From positions 18,020,001 through 18,084,000 of the forward strand of contig AP031354.1 of the NCBI GenBank assembly GCA_037833965.1: 64,000 nucleotides of DNA, read 5' to 3'. The stretch is from Marchantia polymorpha subsp. ruderalis (Eukaryota > Streptophyta > Marchantiopsida > Marchantiales > Marchantiaceae). The position numbers and the translations under genes are program-made. A model generated the notes under the pieces. The model searched no databases, was not told where the DNA came from, and saw nothing but the letters and a program-made list of their open reading frames with translations. Below are positions 43,401-54,289 of the stretch, piece after piece. Numbering within the stretch: the first letter of the stretch is position 1; the number at the start of each line of letters is the position of its first letter.

Positions 43401-44991
43401 CCTCATTGTACACAAGGACAGCAAGTTTAAGGGCTGCTTGTTTTTAGTATCAACACTCTACGTAATGCGAAAGTGCTAATCATTTTGGCGCATCAGGCGG
43501 CAACTTGTTTGTATCGATATTGTTGATATAGCATATGTACTGCTCGATTGAACCAACAGATAACTTATCGAGATAAACAATTCGGTCCGATCAGCATAGT
43601 TTCAAGTATTAATGTGTCCCAATATTTATCTGTTTTTTGTTAGTCACCATTATCATAGTAGAGTTAACTGTCATTAAAAAATGTTTTTTCGCAAGTTCGT
43701 TAGTAATCTCCGAAAGGCATGACAATTTCACCTGTCGTGGTGTTCTTTCAGCACATTTTGATGGTAAGGATATTCGTTGGGCAAGGCGGAGTAACTCATC
43801 AATTCCATGAGCATGTCGACAAAAGAAATATCAAGCACGGACAGGTACATACCATGTACTTTCCTAGCTTGACCTGCAACCAAGAAACTCCCTCAAATGT
43901 GTCCGTGGAAGCATACACAAGAAAAAATCCAGACCACCGAGAGCCTCTGGGACTGAAAAAAGTAAAGGAAAGGCGGAAAGTAGTCCACTCGAAAAGTAGA
44001 ATACTTACTCAGACAAAAAACAGGGGAAAACGGCAAGTCCGCCAAGCAACTAGGAGAGACTACACAGGATATAATCAGAAACAAGAATCCAAATTCACAA
44101 GAGAAATATGCATTCGCCAGCATTCTACGAGGTGCTGGTCGCGTTGATTCTCCTTGATGTACGCATTAAAATAAGAGCGAGAGAGCTATGTTCGTGATAC
44201 AAAAGGCTTACAACGGAAGGTGTCGTGTGTGTGATAAGTACAACACTTTTCGACAGATTCGGCTACCTAATCTTGATAAGGAACGCATGTATGACACACT
44301 ACATCCACAAGCGATCTACATATTTATTGGCCCCGTCAAAAGAATAACTAAAGAAGGCAAGCAGGTCCTGTACAATAAATCTAGGTACAAACTGCTGCTT
44401 GACTCGTCACGCTTCATGACTAGATGGAGAAGATCAGTGTTCCGTCAAGACTTCCAGAATGACATGTTTGGCCATCTGAATTAAATCCTTTTTGGACCAA
44501 CACAATCAGACAAGGAAACCTTCTTTCCCAGGTTACAGTATTTCCTTCTGTTCAAAAGTTCAGATCAATATCCCAATGGAGAAATCACAAAGACATGGGT
44601 CTTCATCTTGCAGAAAGAAATTGTTTACTTGTCTGACGGATGGATTACAGGAGTACAGTGGTGAACAGGACCAACACCCTTGCGCCTCCAGCACAAACTC
44701 TCTTACGGTAGAAAAGTACTCCCATAATATGAAGTCTCACGCCAAATACTTATTGCAGTGAAAACTTTGCCCCGATGGTAGAAGACCTTACCCTACTACG
44801 GTACTTCTTCCGCAGCTTGATGGCTGTATGCATGCTGCTATGAACACGTATTGTGAGGTTCATGTCGTTGAACATCTGCACATCGCACATCGGCAACAGT
44901 TAGCCAACAACAACAAGAACGAAAACAACAGAACCAACCAGTTCCGCAAAACGAACACGAAGGAAACTGTATACGCTCACGTGTAACGTAC
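40457..44991. other. Long stretch without a recognised gene
   Basis: About 4.5 kb. Frames at 42798-43097, 43719-44147 and 44188-44484 (+) are open but resemble no family I know. A CATC/CAATC microsatellite lies at about 41197-41232. Unrecognised exons could be present. Confidence 0.4.
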
Positions 44992-45098
44992 TTTAATAGC
45001 ATCATCCATTGATTGAACCTCCTTCAGCAACTTGTTTCGATTCTGCACAAGAATCGCCGCAACACAGAAAACAGACAGCTCCTCGTCGCCATTTTTCC
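44992..45098 (-). pseudogene. TBC/RabGAP-domain exon fragment
   Basis: On the minus strand, between an AG acceptor at 45099-45100 and a GTACGT donor at 44991-44986, the frame reads GKNGDEELSVFCVAAILVQN and continues RNKLLKEVQSMDDAIK. This resembles the C-terminal helices of TBC domains of Rab GTPase-activating proteins, where a VCVAAIL-type helix precedes a stretch ending in a helix such as SMDDAIK. Only one exon-sized piece was found. Neighbouring exons were not recognised, so it is treated as an isolated gene fragment, though it may belong to a larger undetected gene. Confidence 0.5.
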
Positions 45099-45766
45099 CT
45101 AACAGGGTGCTCACGGTTGGCATCCTGTGACGGTTTTTTGTTAGGAGGGCTCCAGGTCTGAGGCCACAAAATGGGCTTCTTGCAAGGAAATTTCCTCCAA
45201 ACGTGCTTGAATTAGGGAGTGCACCCTCGGCAGAAGGATAATCTCGGTGCGGACTGCAGCCGTACTGTGATGTGGTCGCTTGTAAGGTGCAGCAGGAGCT
45301 CGATGGTTTCGATTTCGAGAGACGCACCTGATAGGCCGAGAAAAGGCTCTCAAAAATGGGTATTTTGGTGTACTCGGAGAGTCGAAGCAAACACGGAAGA
45401 GCCGATTGTCGCATTTCGAGGATCAGCTATACTACTTCCATCAGTTTATTTGATAGTTCTTTCTGGCTTCCACATTCTTCTGTCCCCAGCAGTTATGATC
45501 CACTACGGGAACGAGTATTCTTACTACACCCATGAGTTGATGCCCCATGAACAAAACAGCTTCAGCGGCTGTTTACGAGCTTCGTGCACTTTAACCCTGA
45601 TTAGAATTAGCGACGTCACCAGACTGGATGTTGTCAGTTAACGCTGCTTGTGTCAGTGGTCATCAGAGATTTCTCTTCCCGCCCTCGCTTTGATGGGAGG
45701 TGAGTTTAAGAGACGATGGATTCAAATTGGTTCAAAACTGCAGGTAGCGCAAATTCCGGTACTTGT

Positions 45767-45803
45767 AAAACGGGGGAATAGTTTGAAATTATTCCCCCGT
45801 TTT
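45767..45803. repeat. Perfect hairpin, 14-bp stem
   Basis: Left arm 45767-45780 (AAAACGGGGGAATA), loop 45781-45789, right arm 45790-45803. It lies 27 bases upstream of a TATA box. A different hairpin holds the equivalent position before the related promoter at 57529. Confidence 0.95.
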
Positions 45804-45830
45804 CCAATTACACCAAATCCCAATTGCCAG

Positions 45831-45838
45831 TATAAAAT
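45831..45838 (+). promoter_or_regulatory. TATA box of a promoter-like leader, copy 1
   Basis: TATAAAAT preceded by TTACACCAAATCCCAATTG. It is followed by CTTCATCATTCG, GGTCGATGTGAC and GAGAGAGAAG. The same order of blocks occurs around 57500-57620, so the two are paralogous promoter/leader sequences. No gene is clearly attached to this copy; the nearest plus-strand gene is the GT37 sequence at 47042. Confidence 0.5.
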
Positions 45839-46696
45839 GAACTCTCGACGGAGCACAGCTTCATCATTCGTTCCCACTCCGACACCCGGTCGATGTGACT
45901 GTCGGGGACTGTAAGTAAGGAGAGAGAAGTCGTTAGTGTTTCTATTCCTTTCTCGTCCAGACTTCTTCTGCAGCCAGCGTTCACAAAGTAAGTGTCTACT
46001 TGACTTCTACCCCTTCTCAGCTGATGCACATTGCAATTGTACTCGAAACGGAATAGAGTCGACCTGGAGATCCATGGGAAACCTTACCTCTCGTCTTTCT
46101 GATCAAAGTTCTCAGATCCATTCTTCCCTCGTCCAGATTTCTGCAGCCAGCGTCCACAGATATTACAGATGTCAGCTCGTAATTGACTAACTGCTACCCC
46201 TTTTAGTTTGCTACTATGATGTACAGAGTTTCAAACGCACAAGCATTCAGAAGAGGATTGTGTGAGACGGTGATATTTTGAGGCAGTCGCCTCGAAATGT
46301 CACCCTCCCGAAATCGCCTGAAATTGGGAGAATAAATGAAGTGCGCATCAATGAAATTGAAAAATTTTTCTGATTTTCTGACAGTTGATTTTCCTGTGAA
46401 AAGTTGGTATCTGCTGGAGTCGAATCAATCATGGCTCAACAGTTTCGTAGTCTCCCGAGAGCTGTAACTCAAATCTGCAGAGAGCTCGTGAGTGCAAGTG
46501 CTGGTCTACGAGCTGCGGTTGGAGAGGTGTGACAACACAGAACTTCCATTCTGTGATATCAAGCCGTGCGAAGTGGCGATCTACTGGCTTCGGAGGTAAC
46601 ATCTTTTCACATTTCAGGTTCGAATCACACTCATGCTGCAGTAGCACGTACAAATATAATAACCTCGTGGCACATGGAGAGAGGTTCCGACACTTG

Positions 46697-46923
46697 CCCC
46701 CCGAAAAGTCTCTAGTCCCCCTCCGGAAGCGGGGGCTTAGAGACGTTTCGGGGGAGGGGCCGTCCCCCAAGCCCCACCACGCGTGGGGGTAAGGGTGGAG
46801 GGGATGCGCGGGCGTTCGAACGCCCGCACATCCCCGCCACGTGGGCCTTAGGAGGCCCACGTGGCGGGCCTTAGAAGCCTTAGAAGCGGGCCTTAGGAGC
46901 CTCTGACTCGAGAGACTCGAGTC
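46697..46923. repeat. GC-rich cluster of stacked inverted repeats
   Basis: At least four palindromes in ~230 bp. An interrupted one has outer arms CCCCCGAAA / TTTCGGGGG, 46697-46755. One has 18-bp arms, no loop and one mismatch (46800-46835, centre TTCGAA). One has perfect 15-bp arms (46833-46847 and 46854-46868). One has 8-bp arms with a 3-base loop (46905-46923, GACTCGAG). The block is far more GC-rich than its surroundings and sits 120 bp before the fucosyltransferase frame. Confidence 0.93.
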
Positions 46924-47041
46924 GTTGCCACTGGGTGCGTATTTTCAGCCCGGTGTCACTCTCAAATTAACAGTTAGTTCTACTAAGCTTGCTGACGTAG
47001 AGAGCAGCACAAGAGCTCGAGACGATTCATCGTAGGAAAGA

Positions 47042-48373
47042 TTGCTTGAAGATTCCAACTCTGTCAAACATCGAATGAAGAAACAGAAATGTACAGGGCC
47101 TCACTTGTCAAGGAAGTCTGTTCACTCGCCAGTATCAGACGAGAACAAAATCAGAGTCCCAATGCAACTGGCAAGCGTATTTCTCTTCGCCCTCGCAGCC
47201 TTGTCTCTGTATTCGAGCGTGTTCTCTCTCGCCTGCTACGATGACCCGTCGTCCGCATCGTTCCCAGTCTCTCTCAGAAAGTTTCGCATGTCGGACGAGC
47301 AACTTCTGTTTCTGAGGACGGATCAAAGCAAATCGGACGGATCGAGTGAAGAAGAGGATGAAGGAGTGGATCCAACGCTGAGGAGTCTCTTGGCTGAGCC
47401 ATCTGAATTCCAGAGCGACGCTTGTGCAAGTCGAGCCCATCACCGACGACGACACAGACAGAGCCGCCACGAGCCGCAGCCGTCCCGAGAGCTCGTCCAG
47501 AAACTGCGAAGCTATGAGATCCAACACCGTCGATGCGCCGGCCGAGCGATGGATGAATTTCTTCGACCGGATGCAGACTTCGCAAGGCGAGGAAATACCT
47601 CTGAAGCGCGTAATGGATCGAGGGACGAATGCCGGTACGTGGTGTGGATCGCTTACAGCGGCATGGGGAACAGACTCATGACTCTCGTCTCCACTTTCTT
47701 ATACGCGCTGCTCACGAACCGAACTCTTCTGGTCGATGGGAGCACGGACATGAGCGAGCTGTTCTGCGAGCCGATCCCCCGGTCCTCGTGGCTCCTTCCG
47801 ACAGAGATCACGCGGGATTGGACTCGGCCATTGAACGAGTGTTCTCCGCGACGATTCGGCCACAAATTCAGCGTCTCCGACCACGCCTCACCGACAGCCA
47901 CGGCCGAATTCTCTTACGTCCATCTGACGCACACCTCCGACGACAAGGATCAAGTGTTTTTCTGCGACCGAGGTCAAGATCAGCTGGACTCGAAGCCGTG
48001 GCTGTTTCTGAGATCAAATGCTTACTTCGTGCCGGGGTTGCTGTTCGTCTCGCAGTTCCTCGCGGAGCTGGATTTATTGTTCCGAGACAAGGAAGCGGTT
48101 TTTCATCTGCTGGGCCGATATCTTCTGCATCCTTCTGATGCCGTCTGGGGCTGGATCACTCGATTCCGCAAAGCTTACCTCGCGGACCACGATCGTCAGG
48201 TCGGGATCCAGGTCCGGACCTTCGGTGACACCCCGCCGCCTACCGTCGCCGAGCAGATCCATCGATGTGTCAGGAATCACCATCTACTTTCCAGGGTGAC
48301 GACGACGAAGAACTTCTCCGGTCCGGATCTCGCGAGAATGTCGAGAAATCTCAGTAGAGTAGCAACTCTATAA
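47042..48373 (+). pseudogene. GT37 (xyloglucan-type) fucosyltransferase, C-terminally truncated
   Basis: Golgi type II glycosyltransferase of family GT37, whose members transfer fucose from GDP-fucose to cell-wall glycans. There is a basic cytosolic tail, a membrane anchor at about 41-63 (MQLASVFLFALAALSLYSSV) and a Ser/Glu-rich stem. The catalytic region has LVQKLRSYEIQHRRC, DECRYVVWIAYSGMGNR (~195-211), LFCEPIPRSSWLLP (240-253) and VFHLLGRYLLHPSDAVWGW (353-371). The nucleotide-binding motif VGIQVRTF follows at 387-394. Family members are usually ~500-560 residues. This frame stops at 443, just after the equivalent of IHRCVRNHHLLSRV, and the conserved C-terminal motifs are not found downstream. 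A splice donor could lie near 48293, but no later exon was recognised. Probably truncated. Confidence 0.85.
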
Positions 48374-48426
48374 CCAGCCCTGAATATATTTCCTTGAAAA
48401 ACTTATGTAAAGGTGGAGAAGTTTAC

Positions 48427-51400
48427 CTGCAGCTCTGTCGAAAAAGGCGGCCCCTATTCAAAGAACCCTGAACAAATACTGGATCAGCTTCGACAGCTTT
48501 ATCCAAGTCATAGATGGCTACCTTGTATGTTTTTTGCTGTACATAAACCGCCGACCGCTTGGAGTAGCCTATTGCTCAAATCTGCCGAGAAATAACATAT
48601 GTTTGAAGATTTAGTAAGAAGGAAACACTGCCAAGTATTAATCAAGTGTCTTAAAACAAGGCTGACTTTAACAAGAGTCAAAATTGAAGACACAATACAT
48701 TAAGCACTGGAATTTGGACAACAGAGTATGTTGCCCATAACAATGCGTACTGATACTAAGTATATTAAAAATGCGTACAAACACATATAGGGAGGATATT
48801 CATACCAATAAAACTGCTATAATGACGGACCGCCGTAGTGTAGTCACCATTGGCAACCGCAGCATCACCTTCTTGCAGGAACGAGGCTGCAAACAGACAT
48901 AAGAATGCATATTCATTAAGCCAACCGTTCTAGATAACAGCAATAAAACTCTGGAGGCTTCTAGAGCTCTTCAAATAAACACGACCGAAATCAAAGTTTT
49001 TTATCTTCCAAACTGAGGATGGATTATATGCTGTGCCGTTGTTTATGAAAGTAGATGCCAATCAAGAGTTTGTCTCCGGGAAAAAAAATGTAAGAGCCTT
49101 AAGATAATTGAAGTATTCTTAGGCAAACGAAATAAACTGGGAGAAATCGAGCCATTTGCACAACCTGCTCAACACAACTCTTGCGGATATGAAGACAAGT
49201 CCATCACACATATGTGACGCTTTAGAAATTAGCGTATAGGGAATGGTAAAAAAACAGCGTGAAGATGAGCACATCACGTATTGATGATGAAATATCTAGT
49301 AATTAATAACATTCAACCCAAATCACTTGCAAGGGAACTGTATGTGCACAACAAGTTTCAGATGCTGATGTTTGTGGTCCTTCAAAACCCTTGTTATTGG
49401 ATCACGCCCGACTAAAGCGCTAAAATAAGTTGCGTATCTCCAGAAAGGGAAAGAAAAAAGGAATGTCTGAAGTCCACGCGAAACGATTAAGGCCGTGGGA
49501 CGGCCTGTAAAGAGAACGAGCAGCAAGCCCGTCAAAGTGCAAAAACAAACTCAACAGCGAAGAAAGTCGAACTAACCGAAATTGATTCGCTAATCTGGCT
49601 TCATTAGGAATTGCACCTATAATTAACATGAAATGATTCACTGAAGAATCCAGAATTCGAATCCGAAAAGGACACAAAGGATGTCCTGCTCTTCCATGTC
49701 AACCACATGCAAGGTAAAGTGTTTCCTACGTCAAACCCCTTCCAGTATTAAAAGTACCTCACATAGAAACCTGTAATGAATTGCTCTAACGCAAAATCGA
49801 CTAAACTTGAAGACCTCAATGCAGCTCTTTCCAGGAGCGGATAACGAGTTTACTCTTCCCAAGCAGGATAAGTCTTATCCCACTACTCATCTCTACACAC
49901 TTAGCGATCTGCAGTAGCGAACTAGAGAAGACTTAATTTGCTACGTGATAGCTCCGCCCACCATGCTATTCGAATTTGAACCCTTCACCACACTCGGGAC
50001 AGAAATTCATGTTGCAAAGTTGGTTCTATAAGGAAAAGCCCTACTTGAACTTCCTTCAGATGAACAGGTAAAAACTTAGCTGGCAAGCAATACTAAGGTT
50101 AGCAATATTATGCTTAGAATCAAGCTCATTTCCGTAGTTGTTGCAAGCTTACTGCACCAGATACATTGTCACCAAGGACAAAATGCTTCAGCTCTCTGAT
50201 CAGGTTACCCCTCACAGTCGGCGCCTACTTATCATCAAGGGCCTGACAGATATGAGTCGACAAGGTGAAGGCCGTGATTGAATGATGAATCAATTAGTCC
50301 AAATTGGTTCCGAGACACCATAAACATTACCCGGTAGATAAATAAGTATCCATTTCTCTAAATGAGGTTGTTATATCTAGGATACAACGAAGAACGAACG
50401 ACGATAGGAGGGCTCTTTTAACAAACTTGCACAATCTATAACTTGAAATCAGAGAAGCATTTCTTCGGCCAAACTCAGCAGAACCGCTAGAATTCTCGGT
50501 TTGAGGGGCCGCCTTCCTTCGATGGGTTGATCAAGTTTACTGGATTGCCACCCTCACTGGTTCCGGCACTCTGATCACGTAAGTGTTCAGAGTATAATGT
50601 CTTGAGAGACAGGAAGCTGAGCAGACCTCTAACACAGCCAGGTGACGAAATCCGGGGTGGGAATATACATGAGTCCAAGACCTAATCATATTGAAATTTT
50701 GCAAAGTGCATCCTTTACTTTGCTCACAACCCTTGCATAGGGAAAGAGGTAAAAGGTCGGCACGGTTGGCATTCAATGAACTCTGTGGTTGACCTCTTTC
50801 TCTCCAAGATGATGATCATCTTCAAATGAAGCATTCTGGAGTACACCTTTGGAGAAAAAGCTCTGAGCCAAGCTGCAACTTAAGTTCTCGGCATCGAACT
50901 AATCTTGCTGTAAAGCCCGGAACTTGAAATGGTACAACGAGCTGAGTATGAGAGGTGAGAAAATTCTGGCAACACATGAAGACGGAAACTGTGCTCCAGC
51001 AGTCTTTAGGCTTCGCGATCGTTATGATCACTGATCTAAATACCAAATACTGACAGCTACCGATACAATTGTCCTCACGAATGAGGAATCGTTACTAAAT
51101 TGACCAAAACATCATGTCGACAGATATCACTCAGCTCACATAATCGGAATTTTGAACAATGTGAATAAGTTGCGACACCCGAAAGGATGTCCAGCGAAAT
51201 GAAACATGCAAACTAAAGAAAATGAATTCCTACTCCTCCTCATCAGGCGAACCCACTCGCCCCCACGGAAATTCCAAAATCAACGCTCAATTCCTCTTCA
51301 CGATTAAGCCACGCGTAGTTCAAGGAGAACGTTGGAGATAAAAGAGGAGAATGGGAACCCCAAGATCACGCGGTTTGACTTACCAGCAGTAGAAGCGTAC

Positions 51401-51470
51401 ACATTCAGAGCTCGAAGAAAGAGATAGGTAACGATCAATAAACGCGGGTGCGAAAGCAGTCAATCCAGCG
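48427..51470 (-). pseudogene. P58IPK/DNAJC3-like TPR gene fragment, three exons
   Basis: Minus-strand exons inferred from splice consensus and frame. An upstream exon ends at 51384 with LLIVTYLFLRALNVYASTA, a signal-peptide-like stretch. A middle exon at 48806-48886 encodes SFLQEGDAAVANGDYTTAVR and HYSSFI. A third at 48427-48568 encodes YSKRSAVYVQQKTYKVAIYD, then LDKAVEADPVF and LNRGRLFRQSCR. Phases agree across both introns (51383-48887 and 48805-48569). The last two exons are tetratricopeptide repeats resembling the start of the ER-lumenal co-chaperone P58IPK. No in-frame Met precedes the hydrophobic stretch, where sequence instead continues an NPF-like frame. No exon follows 48427, where the fucosyltransferase 3' end lies. 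The gene is therefore broken at both ends. Confidence 0.6.
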
Positions 51471-51472
51471 TG

Positions 51473-51680
51473 CGAGATGCCTTGCCCATTCCCCGTGAAG
51501 CGTTTGATGAGGCGCATGATGATTCTGTCGTAGAAGATGATCGTGAGGAGGATGCTCACTGTCAGAAACACTCCACCCACCGTCCCCGAGGGCACGACCA
51601 TCGTCCCCAGTCGCCGATCCATCGTTGCCACTTGGTACACATTCGGGGCCAATGTACAGATGGGTCCCCGGTCCGTTGGA
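51473..51680 (-). pseudogene. NPF (NRT1/PTR) transporter fragment
   Basis: On the minus strand the frame reads APNVYQVATMDRRLG, PSGTVGGVFLTVSILLTIIF and YDRIIMRLIKRFTGNGQGIS. This matches the family pattern in the second half of nitrate/peptide transporters: a TMDR-x-LG motif, a membrane helix, then YDR...RFTG. It would normally continue with a Leu-Gln-Arg helix; here the match stops after GIS and the frame runs into the P58IPK-like signal-peptide exon. Upstream on the minus strand the frame meets a TAG near 51725. Only ~70 residues of a ~550-residue protein are present. Confidence 0.65.
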
Positions 51681-51815
51681 GTGGGGAGGGTTATGAGGGT
51701 TGGACTCGGCCCCGGATTGATTTGCTAATGTCGAGAAGTCAGGCTTTTATATTGTCTTCGCCAGGTTTCCCGCGGAAGGCGCTGGAGGAGCAGAGTAGCG
51801 TAATTCGAATGTAGC

Positions 51816-51846
51816 TTTAAATTCGAAGTTAAACTTCAAATTTAAA
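51816..51846. repeat. Near-perfect hairpin, 15-bp arms, 1-base loop
   Basis: Left arm 51816-51830, loop A at 51831, right arm 51832-51846, one mismatch. Confidence 0.9.
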
Positions 51847-52073
51847 TTCTAACTGTATAGAAATTTGAAAAGCTTCGCACAGAAGTCGCCCGATCGTGAA
51901 TGCTTTTAATAGCCGGAGAAGCATAGCAACTTGAAATTCGAAATCTAAGTGTATAGAATTGCAAATGGTATTTGCGCTTGGCTCAGTCAGGAGGGAGTAA
52001 TATAGCATTGAAGAAGATATTGAATAGGTCTAATAAATTTTGTAGAGCCAGAGTACAACGCAATAGACACATT

Positions 52074-52104
52074 GGTTGATATTCTCATAAAGAGAATATC
52101 AACC
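52074..52104. repeat. Perfect hairpin, 13-bp stem
   Basis: Left arm 52074-52086 (GGTTGATATTCTC), loop 52087-52091 (ATAAA), right arm 52092-52104. Confidence 0.95.
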
Positions 52105-52900
52105 TGTCAAAGAATAGGTTAACACTCCACCTCTTTAGTAATGTGCTTTCCATGTTTATTTTACATAAAGAGCAATAAATGTAACTTCCAATTGGAATTT
52201 TTAAGTAAATTTTCATACTCAATAATTCATTGATTCACTTTTTGAAAATTTGCATTTTTTTACATTGACATTTACTATTTTTTTATTCATATTTTAAATC
52301 AAGTTTGTTTCTTTATTTATAATTTGACTGTTACTTTTTGTTTAAAAAAAAGTAACTCATGTGTGAATGCACACATGTTAAGTGACAAGGGAGCTTGATA
52401 AGAATATTTTACACTTTCATTGAAAATATTGGTTAAAAACAAAAATATAATAATGACTTTAAGCTACTTATCATATTATCCGATGATATATATTTAATCA
52501 CATCCAAATTTATTTCATTTTCAAATTTACATAATTTACTTTATCTTTTGAGGTAGAGTATTAGAAACCATGATTATTTTATGTTTAGGTAATTCATGGA
52601 AGTTAGTGTGCTAAATAACCATTTTTTTTGGTGCAATAAAATATAAGAATGAGTTCTTAAAGCTAGCAAGGGTGACACTGCGAAGACGACGAGGAAAGTT
52701 ATAAATCCTTAATAACAGTATTACTAATAAATCTAATTGCTTAATGAAAGACTCTGTAAATCCATTGATATCTTGGGCATAAGTTCGTGAGTGTTGTTGA
52801 AAAAATATTGAAAGTAGATATAAAAATTCAATTTAATCACAAACTTAATTATTAAGTTATCTTTGCTATTTGAGAACCTTGAATAAATTTTGCCTCACAT

Positions 52901-52933
52901 AACCCTAAACCCTCACTAAACCCTAAACCCTAA
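52901..52933. repeat. Interstitial telomeric repeats
   Basis: Four CCCTAAA-type units with one disruption (AACCCTAAACCCTCAC, then TAAACCCTAAACCCTAA), the plant telomere repeat in short internal form. Confidence 0.85.
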
Positions 52934-53234
52934 GTTCCACATGTGATGATGATGATGACCCAATTTTCCTCATTTCCATATCATTATCAAGTGGAGTAGC
53001 CTGTTTGATCTAGACACGCAAAAGATTTTAGTTTTAGATTCGTTTAGTTTTCCCTAACTTATTCAACGAGTACTTTCGTGTTGGACACTACACTGCTCCT
53101 TCAATAAGTTAATGAGGGGAAAATAAATTATCAGGGGATGTAACTTCAAACAGTCCTAAAGGTCCTCTATGTAGATTGAGGAGGAAGATGGACTCCGAGT
53201 GTGTCTAGTGCCTTCGCAATCCTTTGACTCCAGC

Positions 53235-53384
53235 GTCGATTTGTCCTCGTGAAGTCCCGGGAGGAGTATATAAGGCCCACCACTCTGCCCACTCTCTCCG
53301 CAGCCCGAAGTCGATTTGCCCTCGTGAAGTCCCGGGAGGAGTATATAACGCCCACCACTCTGCCCACTCTCTCCAGAGCCCGAA
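53235..53384. repeat. 75-bp tandem duplication carrying a TATA box
   Basis: GTCGATTTGTCCTCGTGAAG at 53235 recurs at 53310. Each 75-bp unit includes CCCGGGAGGAGTATATAA followed by CCACTCTGCCCACTCTCTCC. On the plus strand this looks like a doubled core promoter. As the unit is 25 codons, it also keeps an open minus-strand frame with a repeated peptide (ERVGRVVGVIYSSRDFTRAN). Which reading is biological is undecided. Confidence 0.85.
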
Positions 53385-53836
53385 GCTGCTCGTAGATCTG
53401 AATCTGCAATTCAGCGCTTGACGTCAACTTCCTCTCACCATATCAAGTACCTTGGCGTAAATACAGAAGTCGATTTCCGTCTAGTCGCTGGACTGCAGAT
53501 TTCGGCATTTTTCTCTTCTGTCAAATCTATTGGAGAATATTGGTTACCTTCTGGTACGTTATCGGCCCTGCGCGACTCGGTCAAGGAGGACTTCCAAGAC
53601 TTAAACATCTTGATGTAAATTTCAGCCTGGGCTGTCATCGCTGATAGTACTCCGCTTGACTCCGGAAAGCCGTTTACACTGAATTCAGCGTGACAGAGCT
53701 GTCAGTTGTGAGTCGTGATCTCTGCTTAGTCCTGACCCATTAGCATTCCGCACAGCATCAACTCATCCCTGCATTAATTATTATTTTTGATTTTGTATCT
53801 CATCCTCCCGTAGCAATGTCAAGGTTTGGAACTCTT

Positions 53837-53861
53837 ACTCTTAAGTTTCGAACTTAAGAGT
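53837..53861. repeat. Perfect hairpin, 11-bp stem, TCG loop
   Basis: Arms 53837-53847 (ACTCTTAAGTT) and 53851-53861, loop 53848-53850. Confidence 0.95.
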
Positions 53862-53911
53862 CTTGGATTTCGAATTTGCCGAATTTCGAATTTCGAAGAA
53901 TTTTGAATTTT

Positions 53912-53945
53912 CGTTGTGCCGCCGGTGACCTCCGGCGGCACAACG
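53912..53945. repeat. Perfect hairpin, 14-bp GC-rich stem
   Basis: Arms 53912-53925 (CGTTGTGCCGCCGG) and 53932-53945, loop TGACCT. It lies just upstream of the VIT-like exon. Confidence 0.95.
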
Positions 53946-53986
53946 ACTCTGGCAAATTCGAACGGAGATCGAAGAAGGTTGAAATT

Positions 53987-54198
53987 TTGTACGGCCAGCT
54001 TCAGCAGAGTACGAGCGAAGAGAAGCATTTCACGGCGGGGGAGTTCGTTCGCGATGTGGTCATCGGTATGTGAGACGGGCTGACAGTTCCCTTCGCCCTG
54101 GCTGCGGAACTCTCTGGAGCGGCCGCCCCTTCTTCGATTGTAGTCACGGCCGGTCTGGCTGAGGTAGCAGCCGGCTCCATCGCCATGGGCTTGGGCGG
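53987..54198 (+). pseudogene. Vacuolar iron transporter (VIT1/CCC1) first-exon fragment with internal UGA
   Basis: The plus-strand frame reads EEKHFTAGEFVRDVVIGM, a TGA at 54071-54073, then DGLTVPFALAAELSGAAA and TAGLAEVAAGSIAMGLGG. It ends at a GTGAGT donor (54199). This closely follows the first transmembrane region of plant VIT proteins, which load Fe2+ into the vacuole. There the conserved sequence is IGxSDGLTVPFALAAGLSGA, so the stop replaces the conserved Ser. The second exon (normally YLAAKSEADHY...) was not recognised downstream, where a different minus-strand gene fragment begins. A broken, partial copy. Confidence 0.8.
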
Positions 54199-54289
54199 GT
54201 GAGTCCACCTCCGCCTCGCATTCCTTTGCTTCATTCCGGACTCGATTTCTCGTCCCAGCCTCCCGCAGCCGCCAGCAATCGACGTGGAC

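Larger units (their letters stand above)
51850..53234. other. Very AT-rich intergenic DNA
   Basis: About 1.4 kb without a protein-like frame. It contains short hairpins, including CATGTGT-GAATGC-ACACATG near 52358-52377, and telomere-like units near 52900. Confidence 0.6.

Noticed and set aside
48074-48283. Minus-strand frames within the fucosyltransferase gene
   Set aside because: Antisense shadows of a recognisable GT37 coding region.
50487-50776. Minus-strand frames between the NPF and TPR fragments as missing NPF exons
   Set aside because: No match to NPF motifs and no consistent splice phases; probably intron of the TPR gene fragment.
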